64,000 nucleotides of DNA from Cephalotus follicularis. Taxonomy: Eukaryota > Streptophyta > Magnoliopsida > Oxalidales > Cephalotaceae. This document shows positions 33,086 through 45,271 of the stretch, piece after piece. Location of the stretch: assembly GCA_001972305.1 (NCBI GenBank), contig BDDD01001586.1:62001-126000 (forward strand), written 5' to 3'. The stretch's first letter is position 1, and every line of letters starts with the position of its first letter. The notes beneath the pieces were generated by a model, which was not told the DNA's origin, did no database searches, and saw only the letters and a list, made by a program, of their open reading frames with translations. Both the position numbers and the translations under genes were made by a program.

Positions 33086-33962
33086 TACAGACAAAATGCA
33101 AAATCTGACTTTTTGGTATTTTGTGAGTGAAAATCTTTAATTTCGGACACGTGGCAGGCCAGGGAAGGATGATATGAGACGTTATCAGATGATCTAACAA
33201 GTGTCATCACTTGGATTGGGTGAATTTGAGCACATGGGCTGCCAAGAGAGAGAGTTGAGTTGTGTGAGAAGGGGAGAAGGCTTGCCTCCCAAGTAATCCT
33301 TCTATTTAATGGAAAAGAGGGTTGAACTCAGTCATTTTGGCTGAGAAGGAAAGTGCTCCTGCTGAGAGTGAAGTGAAGAATTCGTGGGAGAGCAAAAGAG
33401 AAAGAAATTCTAAAGCAAAGTAAGGAATTCCTATACCCATGTATGTCAAAGCTTCCTCTGTTTTGATTCAAAGTTATGCAACAGATTGTTCTATTGATAT
33501 CTTCCTCAATTCTTGATGAATTTTTAAATGGTTGAATGTTCTGGAAACGTTAGGATGTCCTCTTTAACTTTTATGCTTTGCATATTTCAAGATTCTATCT
33601 ATTTCTTGATGAAAATCAATGTTTTAAATTGCTGTCTGGGGACTGTTTTATTCCTGGGTTATGCAGCAACTTCTTTAAATCATATCTTGCTCGTTTCTTG
33701 ATGAAAAATTAAATGGTTGGAAGTTTTGAAAACCTTAAGATGTCCTCTTTAACTGTTATGTTTTATGTATCTCAAAATTCTGTCCAATTCTTGATGAGAA
33801 TTAATGTTTCATTTTACTGCTCATGCCCTATTTTCATATGGAACCAACCACTCTAAAAAATTCATAACGGATTCAATTCTCAACCAATTGTTATGATCTT
33901 GAGTTTTATGAATTCGTAAATATGTCTACTTTAATATTTATGTTTTAAGTTTTCACTGGAAA

Positions 33963-36490
33963 TGTAACACCCCCGGACGGCGGGAGTCGTCACAAGGTCA
34001 TATCATACATAACATAACAAATCATAAGTTTGCTTCATTAGTTAAAAACAGCCAAAACGTGGCAGTCGTATCAAACAATAATACTTAAACATTTAACATA
34101 ATAAGTAGTTGCGGAAAATTCAAAACATAAATAAGTTCCAATTTAAAACATAAAACATAAAACATAATAATCCATGTTTCAGACCACTAAACATAACATA
34201 AGGACCACTCTCCTAAGGATCCAACACATAGGGTGGTCATCACTCAATCACACTTTCCCCCGCTGCTGCTGAAAACCTGCCGCATGGAAACAAAAACGAG
34301 GCTGAGCAAACCTCACTACGGATAAGGGAAATAAAACAGTAAACGATAATTTGAAAGCAGTAAAATCTCAATAATAACAGATATCATAGTAATTAGAACA
34401 ATAGCATAATTGTAAAATCACATTTGTACTTTCATAATTTCCATAAAACTTCGGAACAATTACGCAATCATTTCATAAGATCATTTACGAATCATACTGA
34501 GCCACATACATATCACATAACATAAATTTGGCAAGGGAGGCGCTAATTCCACATGCCCACTAGAATTGAAGAGTACGACACTACAAAAGTCAATTATCAC
34601 ATACACATATCCGATCACACCTCGGACCATATATATGAATTCACCTCAGATCACATAAAATAGAATCGATTCATTCGCCTCTATCATACATAGCGGATCC
34701 ACAAATCCACCTCATGGGATTTGTTCATACACTCAGAGACGCCGTAGTCAAATCACACTGCTACAGAAGTGTCACGTCCCCGTGCCAGGCCCACGACGTG
34801 CCTATGGTACGCCCCATAGGTGGGTACAATACTCAGTATTTTAAAGTTATTGATTTATCAAAATCAATTTAAATCACATAAATATATTTTCACACAACAT
34901 ATTCGAAAACCGCTCATAACGGTATCATAACATATCATATCATAATATATCGTATCGATAAAGTCGGAATCAATTAAAATGTCAAACCAACTTTAAATTC
35001 GAAATGTATCAAAAACCATAAAACATTATTAATTTCATACACAAAGAAGTATATCAAAACTGTTTCAGTTCGAATGACAGATAGCCAAGGAACAGAAAAT
35101 CCGTACCTTATGCGCTCATAAAGTACTTACGAATAGACAATTTAAACGGAATCCACTTGAAGCACAACAATCTAAAAAGGCATTCAAAATCATACGTGTA
35201 AGAGTCTAAGAAACATCAGAAGCATTAAAAAGACTCTTAACAGTGTTTGGAAAAGATTCGGATCGATTCGGGGATCAAACGTATCAAAACAGTTGAAAAC
35301 AGCACATTCCAGGGCAAAACAGTCGACTAAAACAGGGCTCCAGTCGACTGGGGAAACAAGACAGTCGATTATTAAAAGGTCCAGTCGACTACTCAAATAA
35401 AAGTGCAGGTAGTCGACTGTGTTCATCCCTCCAGTCGACTACACAACCAAGGCAGCCGACTGCATTCATGTGGCAGTCGGCTACCCAACCATTCCAGCCG
35501 ACCGTCCACAGAGACAGCCGACTGTTCTGGGCGACAGAACAGTTGGAAATTCGACGATTTGCTATTGAAAATGGTTCAAATGGTTTCTACATTAAACTAG
35601 AGACATGTGGACATAAACATATGATTATATATGACTTGTAGGTGACATGGAAACACATATTTGACAAGAATACGATTCAACAGTGGGTTATCTTTCAAAA
35701 GGAAGCAAGAAGACAATGGATGTATATGTCCAGATTCTGTCTCTAATTGATAACAGATGTTATAAAACAATTTTATGACACATATATGAGTATAAAACGT
35801 GTTGACAATCATGTTAACACAATAACAACACGTTTAAGCAGAAATCAAGACCCAAAGGACATAAAGAGCATATAACCCACTTTTCACAACATTGTAACAA
35901 AACTATATCAAAAGGGACGAATTAACTGACCTGCAATGATGTTAAGGACACAGAAACTAGCAGGAGGAACACAAGCACAAACACACAATCTGCTGTGAAC
36001 AAAAACAGAGGCAAAGAGACCAAAACCAAAAGAAAACCAAAAACAAGGAGAAACTTAGCAAACTAAATGAATTCAACTCAAAATAACACAAGAAGGATTA
36101 AGATTACCTCTACGAATTTGATGAAACAAATACACAGCAGCTTGACACACACCCACAAGGCAGAATTGGCAGTGGTTTGCAAGAAGGATGAAGGCAACAT
36201 ATAAAATGGCAAAGGTACTCTAAGAAAGGAGAAAGGAGGAGAATTAAGGAATTTTAAAATAAAAGATAAATAATTTTTTTTAATAAAATAATTTTAGATT
36301 ATAATAAAATAAATAAAACCCAAACCCAACATAGCATAACATACCCAAAATTTCGGACTGGTAACAGTCAGCTCAATTCACATAAACCAAAATCATAGGG
36401 CAACCGGACTTTTAAAATTAAACAAAATTAAAAGCCCGAAAACACATATAAAATTCGTAAACTATATTTACGAACGAGCAGAGTATTACA
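33963..36490 (-). mobile_element. Solo Tekay LTR nested in the solo LTR 32512-37391
   Basis: 2,528 bp, TGTAACACCCCCGG to GAGTATTACA; close relative of 18223-20827. Flanks (GGAAA / TAAAA) do not form a clean duplication, but the interrupted sequence AGTTTTC...CTTATTTCTATATGAAT is continuous in the related LTR at 52560-52615, which fixes the insertion point. Confidence 0.87.
35320..35530. repeat. Phased palindrome array, CAGTCGACTG type, ten copies
   Basis: Core starts at 35323, 35344, 35365, 35385, 35413, 35435, 35456, 35477, 35498 and 35518: steps 21, 21, 20, 28, 22, 21, 21, 21, 20. The pattern is the same as in 19486-19700. Confidence 0.93.
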
Positions 36491-39018
36491 TAAAAGACTT
36501 ATTTCTATATGAATTATCAGTTTTCGCAAAGCTATGCAAAACTGTTTTTATGAACTTATTTGAGTCAATTACTCAAATGAAGAGAAAAGTTTATGAATTG
36601 TGAAAGAAATGTTATGAAATGATTTTTATGATTGCTTTGAGATGATCACTCAAAGTAAATGATGAATGAACCGCCCTTGGATTGCGATCCAAGGGGAATG
36701 GAGCGAGATGCTCAATGTTAATGGAGCGAGATGCTCACGGACATGCATGTGATGTAAGGATAGTAGTCGGGGAGTGCACAATGCCCCGGTGAAGCGGTGT
36801 AAAGGGTTCATTAAGGTTTTTATGACTTTCATGTTTACGAAATGATCTAGTTATGATATTAACTAGAAAAGTGATATGTTTTATAAAATATTTTAGTCAT
36901 ATATGTTGACTAGACTAAGGTTACGATGAAATGTGTTTACAGTAAAAATACCTTACTGAGCTATTTTGAGCTCATTCCTTTCAATGTTTGTTTTCAAATA
37001 AAATGTTTTCAGGAAATAATTGAATGGAGATTTAAAGCTTAGAGGGAGCTCTTAAGAAGGAGTTTTTGTGAAAGAAAGGCTATGCGATGATATTTGCATT
37101 AATGTTTTGATATGTAATAAGAACAAAGTTTTCCGCTGTATTATATGTTTATGTAGAAGAATGATCCTGTGTAATGTAGACCAACAATATGATTATGACA
37201 TCTTTATATAAGATGATTATGTGTAAAGTTTGAATTTGAGATTATGTATGATGTTGCAAGACATGAGTTTATGATGTAGTGTACTTTTAGAAAAGAGTAC
37301 CAAAGGATGTAACGTTTCACACCCAACGTAACGCAACCGATCCTCGGAGTTCACTTTGAGCTATTAGCGAGCTCGGGTCGAGGTCGTTACACACATATCC
37401 CGTGTCAGTAGAGTTTCCCATCTGAGATAGTAGTGTATAGACTCTACGAGTCTAACAAGTTATTGATGGACTTGTCTGATCCTTAGACCTGAGCGGCTAC
37501 TGTGCATTGCATAGGGACTGTCTGACTTTGATTTCTACCATACCCAGTTCTTTCGCGGGACTGGCAAACAGGTAGCTTTTGGGTCTTACAGGATTTATGT
37601 GAATGTAAGTGAGTGCGCAACATGGGATCGTCACACCTGATGTGAGGGTGATTGACTCTATAGTATCTGTGTTCATTGTGGACTTTTAAATACCTGGCCA
37701 GGTTATGGCGAGCTGGAACCTAGGGTTTCCAGAAAGACTTGTCGATAGTCATGATGGTAAAATACGGATTTATAGATACCGGCATATCTAGGGTTGACAT
37801 GTATCCTTACCCTAGGCCGTGATCGGAGCCGAGGATGACGAGGGATTATAGTACACGGTAACTGTTGTCAGGATAAAGTATCGGATGTATCAGAAACGGA
37901 CTTAATTGTGGAAATTAATCAAGGGATTAATTTACACACATGGAATATGATAGTCATAGGTTCAGGGTCTAAAAGTAGTCAATGACTATTTATGGTAAGT
38001 TTACTTAAGAGCAAGGCATCTTAGTAACACACCATCATTACCGATTAATTCTGTACTTTCGGGTCCCGCCTTACGAGTATATGTATTGGATACATATATC
38101 ATATTGTTTTATAACGTGTGATGGCACATGTTATATTGTGGTGTATTAGTGATCTTACGTGACTGATTAGTTGACGTAATATACTAATATGATTTTGGTA
38201 TTAATTAATAATTATATTACTAATTCTCTTATCTCTTATTAAGTAATAAATAATAATTGAATTATTATTTATTTCTCTCCTCATAGTCTGCTGCACGTGA
38301 TCAACGTGTTGGTTGTTAGACAACCAATATGATAAGTAGCAACGAAATATAACACATTAAAAATACATATGTCTTCTCTTATCCATTCCATATGTCATGG
38401 TGACAAAATGGAAAAAAGGATTTGCATTCAAATGGAATGAAATCTTGATAAGAGGTTTGGCTGTTATTATCATCCTATAATTGTGGATCAAACTCTGGGG
38501 ATAAGTAGAGGGAAGTTAAAAAACGTGTATAAGGGCTGGGTTGTTTTTGAAGGACCTGGACATTGAAAACACAAGGAGAGAACTTCTGGTTTTTGGTTCT
38601 TAGAGAACAAAAACAGAGAGAAGAGAAAATATACCAAAACACACCACAACTTGATTTCTATAGGTGGTGTACTGCTTTCATTGAACATTACATTCCCTAT
38701 ATTGATCCTAGTCTAGGATTAGAAATATAGGCTTTGGTTTGTTTGTTATTCCGTTGCTGTTCGTTCCTGAGTGAAAGCTTGAAGTCTCAGAATGGATACT
38801 TGAAGGAAGGAGTTGGTTGCTTGATATAAACTCTATCATTCTATGTATGTTTATATTGTTTATCTAGATTGTTGATTAGCTATTCTAGGTTGTTTGTATT
38901 CGTTTATGGTGTTAAATAATGGATGTTCTTTGTTTTAAGCCACTTTAATGAAAATTAAAGTTGAACAGTCCATGCAACTAATACCTAAAATGACTATAAA
39001 CTCAATTTTATTCTTTCA

Positions 39019-39031
39019 ATTGGTATCAGAG
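39019..39031 (+). other. Primer-binding site of copia C (initiator Met tRNA)
   Basis: ATTGGTATCAGAG directly after the LTR end. Sets plus orientation for copia C. Confidence 0.8.
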
Positions 39032-40284
39032 AGAACTAATCAACCCCAGTTAAACACTGTTTTTGGTTTTTGGTGGCTATTTTTGGTTATTTTGGAATTC
39101 TGGTTGTGTCCTGAACTGTCTAACTTGTCGACTGTTTCACGTAAAGCATTGACTGTTGGACATAAAGCACTGACGATATACGTTTAAGCGCTAATGATTT
39201 GCGTTAAGCGCTAGCGGTTAAGGTAAAGCGTCGATGAATTTTTTTTCCCAACGACGCTTAATGGATTAGGCGATGGCGCTTTGTCTAAAGTGAAGTGGGT
39301 TACGCAAAGCGTCGATAGTGGCATCGACGCTTAGCCAGTAAATGCCAACGCTTATGATACAGCGTCGCCGCTATAGTCGGGACATATGCATATGATGCTT
39401 CGCTTGAAGTGTGGATGGTTACGCCAAAACGTCGACGTTAGCGTCGACGCTTAGCTAGTAACCTCCGACGCTTAAGGCAGAGCGTCGCCACTTTGAACGT
39501 GTTTTTGAACAGTTTATAACTGTTGGTATGTAATCCTGTGATACTAGATTTTAATTCATCTAGTGGGAGTTATACCATATTGTTCCACATTTGATTCGAT
39601 TAGCCATAAAAAATTAAAATTGTTAAGTTTTTCATTCAATTTTATATTAGATATTATTTTGGATGTGATATGCATGATGGTAGGTTATGGGACATGACCT
39701 AGATTTTTGTTTCTTTCGTGGATATTTAATTTGCTTTATTATTTTATTGGGTTTGTAATTTGGTGGCCTACGAGCACCTTAATTTCTTATTTTTGATTCC
39801 TCTCTAGGATAGATTCTTTTCTTTAAAATTTAAATGTAAATTTTATTATAAAGCTTTGTAAGCAAAAGGAGGAGAATCGATGGAGAGGAAGATAAAGAAA
39901 GTTGCAAGACCAAGATGAAGGTCATGGATGCATGGTATTCTTTGTAATAAAGTAGAATTAAATAGTTCACCTAGGAGACCCGGTGATCACATTGGCTCTT
40001 GTGAATCACTATAGAATTGTCCCTAGCCTAACCATGTTTTATGTTGTATTTTGGATGCATGTGTTGGACAATTGGTCCAATTACGTCGTTGCATGTAAGC
40101 CGTAATTAATTGGATTTGGCTATGATAACCAATGAATTAATTAATGGATCGGCTTAATTAAAATGTGAGACCTAAAATCCCTCAAAGGATGAAATAATAA
40201 GTCTTAACCCCAGGCACACTAAGAGTGACCTGACGTGGCCTTCCATATTTCTCGTTGAGTGGCATTGACAGGTTGTGGGTGGTT
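39032..40284 (+). mobile_element. Leader of copia C, first part
   Basis: Untranslated region between the primer site and gag, continued at 51002-51529 after a solo LTR. No open frame of note. It contains a palindrome array at 39121-39500. Confidence 0.65.
39121..39500. repeat. Phased palindrome array in the copia C leader
   Basis: Units such as GTCGAC, AAGCGCTAATG, AAGCGCTAGCGG, AAGCGTCGATG, GGCATCGACGCTTAG, AACGTCGACGTTAGCGTCGA. Core starts about 39128, 39149, 39170, 39190, 39211, 39231, 39251, 39272, 39312, 39324, 39345 and 39365: the first eight are 20-21 bp apart. Motif and spacing are those of the Tekay LTRs, but the surrounding sequence is not LTR-like. Confidence 0.85.
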
Positions 40285-41880
40285 TGTAACGTCCCCGATC
40301 TGAGCCCGCTAATTGCTCAAAGAGAACTACAAGGATCGGTTGCGTTATGTGGGGTGAACCGTTACATCATTTAGCACTCTTGTCTAAAGCTAATTTACAT
40401 CATAAATCTCATACATTGCAACATAATACATAGCCTTGAATACTAACTTTAAACATTCTCATCTTATGTAAAGATGTCATCAACCATAGCATTCTTATAC
40501 ATTTACATAGGATCATCAGATAATACAGCGGAAAAATATTGTCTTATTACTTGTCAAAGCATATTATGCAAACACTATTGCATAGTACATTTCCTTCACA
40601 AAACTTCTTCTTAAGAGCTCCCTCTAAAGCTCGCATTCTCCATTTAATTCTTTCCTGAAAACATTTTTATTGAAAACAAACATCGAAAGGAATGAGCTCA
40701 AAATAGCTCAGTAAAGTTTTCATTGTAAACACATTTCATCATATCACTTTTCTAGTCAAAACTCATAGCTAGAACATTTCATAAAACATATCTCTTTTCT
40801 AGTTAAAATTCGTAACTAGAACATTTAATAAAACATAGAAGTCATAAAACCTTAATGAACCATTTCACACCTCTTCACCGAGGCATTGTGCACTCCCCGA
40901 TTACTATCCTTACATCACATGCATGTCCGTGAGCACTCTTCGCTCCATTAACATTAATCCATCTTGGATTCATTCCCCTTGGATCGCAATCCAAGGGTGG
41001 TTCATTTCATCATTTCATAAAACATTTCTTAATACTTTGAGTGATTAGCTCAAAGCATTCATAAACATCATTGTATAACATTTCTTTCACAATATATAAA
41101 CATTTCTCTTCATTTGAGTAATTAACTCAAATGCACTCATAAAACAGCTTTGCATAACATTTCTAAATATGGAATTTCATATAGAAATAAGCACTTTCAG
41201 AGAAAACTCAAAACATAAACATTAAAGTAGACATCTTCACAAATTCAAAACGCTCAAGTTCATAAAAATTGGTTAAGAATCGAATCCCTTATGAATTTTT
41301 AAAGTGGCTGGTTCCTTTTTTTAGCAGTACAGGAGTAGTAAAATGAAACATTACTTTTCATCAAGAATTCGACAGAATTTCAAGTTGTGCAAAACATAAC
41401 AGTTAAAGTAGACATCTAAGAGTTTCTAAAACAATGTACCATTTGAAATTGAAAAATAATTGAGCAAGATATGAATAAAACAATATGATACAAATTTGAA
41501 TCAAAACAGGGGAAACTTTCATAAAAATGGGTGTTGAATTTCCTTCCTATGCTTTAGAATTCCTTTCTCTCTTTTCTTTGTTGAATTCTCCACTTATCCC
41601 CAGCAGAAAACTCTTCCTTTCCTCAGCCAAAATGACTGAACTCAGCCTTCATTGCCTATAAATAGCCCGGTAGCTTGGGGAGCAAGTCTTCTCCCTCTCT
41701 CTCATGACTCAACACTCTTAGTTGCCCATGTGCTAAATTTAATCCAAGCAAATGGTGACACTTGTTATATCATTTGAAAATATCTCAAATCCTTCTCCCC
41801 TGGCCTGCCATGTGTCCATAATTAATTAATTTAACTAACAAAAGGATAAAAAGTCAGACTTTGGCAACTAGTCTGTAGCT

Positions 41881-42260
41881 CAAAGCGTCGGCGCTTCACT
41901 TTCAAGCGTCACCACTTATGGGCTTGTTCTGAGTTCTTCAACTTCCTCCTAGACTAAATTGCTGACGCTTCATTTTAAAGCATCGCTGCTTTAGGGTCTC
42001 ATCTAAGTCAACTGAAACACTTGACTTCAAAGCGTCGAAGCTTACATTTAGGGCGTCGTCGGTTGCACCAACCGTCGCCGCTTTCATCCAAGCGTCGTCG
42101 GTTAGAGGAATTTGTCCAAATCCAAAACTCTCTGTTTTTAATCGGTGCCAAGAGGGCTCTAGGCGTCAATGGTTACCTTCAAAGCGTCGCCACTTTAAGT
42201 GAAAAAGTCAGTGCTTTAGACATCTTCGTCAATTTTTAACGTTTGAAATTGACGCTTTCA
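41881..42260. repeat. Phased palindrome array, AAGCGTCGACGCTT type, decayed
   Basis: Mostly doublets 19-21 bp apart: 41888/41909, 41962/41983, 42035/42056/42075/42095, 42166/42187/42208. Units are GCGTCGGCGC, GCGTCACCAC, GCGTCGAAGC, GCGTCGTCGG and similar, often one half-site changed. Confidence 0.82.
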
Positions 42261-42547
42261 ACATGACACTCATCCAAAACAAATAGTCAATTTCGATTTT
42301 CTTCCGAGGGCACTGCCCTCGAGCCCCTGCCCGCTGTCTGGGCAGCGGGACCCCGAGTCCGCTCACCGGGGAGAGGAATGTAATAACCGTAAATTCTATT
42401 CATGTACATTGTAATAATGATTAATAAAATGTGCACTCATTCGAATTTAATGTCCAATTATTATAATTTGTGATTGGTATTTGCTTGGGACGAATGGAGA
42501 TACAATTTGGTGAAAATCAAACTTAAGAAACCCTAAAACAACCATTG

Positions 42548-42680
42548 ACAGTCGACTGCCACAGGGAGGAAGTCGACTGCCTGGTTTATGAAGGGGCAGC
42601 CAACTGTCACAGGGGAGCAGTCGACTGCCTGATGCGTGTTGTGGACAGTCAACTTGCCAATGCATCCAGTCGACTGGATC
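42548..42680. repeat. Palindrome cluster 1 in LTR D, CAGTCGACTG type
   Basis: Core starts 42552, 42573, 42600, 42621, 42649 and 42670; steps 21, 27, 21, 28, 21. Counterpart in the 3' LTR at 48259-48391, where two units altered here keep GTCGAC. Confidence 0.92.
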
Positions 42681-43729
42681 GGTACAGAACAGGTGTCTGT
42701 GCATGCCTGTTAAACTGAACCAAGAGGAGATTGCATGGTGGGCAGGTGTCACACGAGACAGGAGCTGCCAGAGCATGCAAAAAGGCATGCTTGCATGTCC
42801 TCTATTCCCTCTGCAATTTGCAGACCTGCAACCTACAAGAATCAAAAGAAAGAAAGGTGAGAAAGAGGTGCATGTGAGAGAGAGGGAAATGTGAGAAAAG
42901 TTGAGTAGATGAGCCTGGCGAATTCTAAGCTCCTAAGACCTCTATATCAACTGTGCATGAACTGAAAGAGAGTGTTAGAAACACTGAATTTTGAAGAGAG
43001 TTGTTAGAGGATTATTGAAAGCTTGAATTGGGGATTTGGTGTGGAACTCAAAGACTTGGAAGCTTTAGACTTCTCCTGGTAAGTTCCAATTCGAGCTTCC
43101 TGCTGTTATTGTAATCTGTCTAGAATGTGACTAGGAATGCTAATATCTCCTGCTAAATGGTTAAGATTAGCAGATTCTAGGATGGAATTAGAAATAGTAT
43201 AAAAGAGATTAAGAACATGGACATGAAGCTTTGAGGATTATATAACTCAAACTCGAATTGAACCTGTTGGTTAGTTGTATTATGCCTCCTGATTCTCTTA
43301 AATGTATATATGCATCCTCTGTCCACACATTAATCCGAAATTGAAAGATGCATGACATAGAGCTCCAAAGAGAAAGTGGCAAAATGGAAGTAAGACTTAT
43401 GGAATTGTGATAAGCTGCTGTGTAATAGGTAATTGTAACTGATAGCTAGTTAACCTACTGATTAGGTGAATGGACCTCTAAACATGCATGCATAGATTAT
43501 TCTTGCTGGATTCGAAGGATTGTTGGGAAAAGGCTTTGGAAGCTTTAAAGAGAAAGATCAAACCCAATTGATCTTGGGATAGCGATTGAGGTAGGGGTAA
43601 CGATATGTTATGGGAGATATGATCATGCATATCATGTATGTTTACTTTTCTGCATTATTGCATGTTTGATTGGATTGGTATTATAGATTGAAAATTGTAA
43701 ACTGCTACTGCCTGCATTTTCTAGGCAGA

Positions 43730-43845
43730 AGCAGTCGACTGCTCTTCATGGCAGTCGACTACTCAACCTATCCAGTCGACTGCCAAGGCAAAGCAGTCGA
43801 CTACTCAACCAAGGCAGCCAGCTATTCTTGAGGTAGCCGACTGTC
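43730..43845. repeat. Palindrome cluster 2 in LTR D
   Basis: Core starts 43735, 43755, 43776, 43797, 43818 and 43837; steps 20, 21, 21, 21, 19. Counterpart at 49441-49556. Confidence 0.92.
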
Positions 43846-45167
43846 CTGGATAAAATTGGCTAATATAGGTCTGTTTGGACCTCAATTTTGAATGTAATCA
43901 ACTTGGCCTCCATTTGGATGACTAGAACAATTAATCCTGGCCTCATAGACAATTACATTCCTAAATTAAACAATGTACACACTCCTTGTGAGAGTTGCTT
44001 ATGAATTGACTATGTAATGCTATTCTTTGTGAATCCTTGCATTACTACTGATTTGTGTTATTGTTACTGAATATGCTACTGTCATATTAGTATAAACTGT
44101 TTTGGTGTCATTTAACACCAATACCACTTGCATTTCTATAATTGAAACCAACTATGGGCTATGTACCCAAATTATGATATCAACTATCATTTTCAATGAA
44201 ACCTATTGTTTAAAAGAAATTATTGATTTTCTCCTAAGAGATATACCATCTGTTTTGTTTTCCCATACTGGAAACCACTATTGAATTGATATCATTTTCC
44301 CTCGAAGAGATGTACGATAAATGACTTGTTATATCTTTCTAAAGAAACCAATTTTATATTGCATATTGCTGACATATGTAATATTATTATTGAATGCTTG
44401 TATTGTTTGTGCTTGTTGCCGGTAGTCGAGTGATGACTGTGGTCACCGACTACGGTAGGGATCCTAGGAGCCAGGAGTTGGCCAGGAGATCTCCAAAACT
44501 TATCTGCATGGTAGATCTTATTTTTTAAACTACCCGCCAATGCCGGTAGTATATGTTACATGTTCTATCATCCTCGGAGCGCAGGAGATAGTTAGGTAGT
44601 GCACAGTCGGAGCTAGGAGTTAGCGGCATGTGAGACCCAATTTGATGGATGAATTGATTGTACCCTTGTGCGGTATTCTTGCATATGGATTGTTTATGGC
44701 CACTTGGCATGATTGCTTATATATTGGCTCAATTAAATGTTATTTGATATAAACTGTCATACATGTTGCATTCATACATTCCTTAGCATACTTTATCTTC
44801 CTACTTAGCCAAGTGAGGACAACGGCTAACCCCTACAATTTCATATTAAGCGAAGACGTTGAAGATTGCTGCTGAAGCTTGGAAAGCTTCTACTTTCGTT
44901 TTATGGTTGTTATTTTCATGATGTCGTACTGTTTTGTATTGAGTGGTTCATACCGCGTTAATGTTGTACTTCCGCTTGTAAGGATAATTTATTTGAATTG
45001 TAACCGCACGTAGTATGGGATGCGTGCAGATGACTTATGTTATATTCTGTCTTATTGAATGCTTTCGCATATTATTTTATGATTTGTTAAATGAATGCTG
45101 GAATATATTCAATTACTGATATCACCACATATGCTTGTCTAACGTGAATGGAAAACGGGGTGTGACA

Positions 45168-45182
45168 GCATGGTATCAGAGC
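45168..45182 (+). other. Primer-binding site of element D (initiator Met tRNA)
   Basis: GCATGGTATCAGAGC directly after the LTR end TGTGACA. Confidence 0.9.
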
Positions 45183-45271
45183 ATATTCCATATATGCTAG
45201 CAGGGATAAGTTTCTCAGAAATTTGACTGAATTGTTTCCTAATGATTATGTCATTCCATATAGGGAACCGA

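Larger units (their letters stand above)
32512..37391 (+). mobile_element. Solo Tekay-type LTR in the copia C LTR, itself interrupted
   Basis: Starts TGTAATGACCC and ends GGTCGTTACA, with a perfect 5-bp duplication CACAT (32507-32511 and 37392-37396). About 2.35 kb without the insert at 33963-36490. Same family as 40285-51001 and 51684-53961, but the opposite orientation. Has a GC-rich block at 32610-32700. Confidence 0.93.
32067..39018 (+). mobile_element. 5' LTR of copia element C, split by a nested solo LTR
   Basis: LTR sequence is 32067-32511 and 37392-39018 (about 2.07 kb). Starts TGTTAGAGAG and ends TTCTTTCA just before a tRNA-Met primer site. It matches, in reverse, the LTR of copia E at 60537-63090: GTTCCAAGTCATAGGTTCAC, TAAACCCTAAAGCTAATGCG, GACCCACCAT and TTTCGGGTCCCGCC are shared in order. 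The left boundary is by similarity and the TG start; no target duplication can be tested. Confidence 0.72.
42379..45167 (+). mobile_element. 5' LTR of element D
   Basis: TGTAATAACCG to GGGGTGTGACA. Two palindrome clusters (42548-42680 and 43730-43845). Internal degenerate repeats around CCGGTAGT / AGGAGTT at 44419-44630. Confidence 0.92.

Noticed and set aside
33963-36490. Complete small element with two short LTRs
   Set aside because: Ends match those of single long LTRs of the same family (18223-20827); no internal LTR boundary, primer site or polypurine tract found.
45168-45182. Possible tRNA gene because of tRNA-Met-like sequence
   Set aside because: Only the 12-15 nt primer-binding site is present, also at 21430 and 39019; no cloverleaf.
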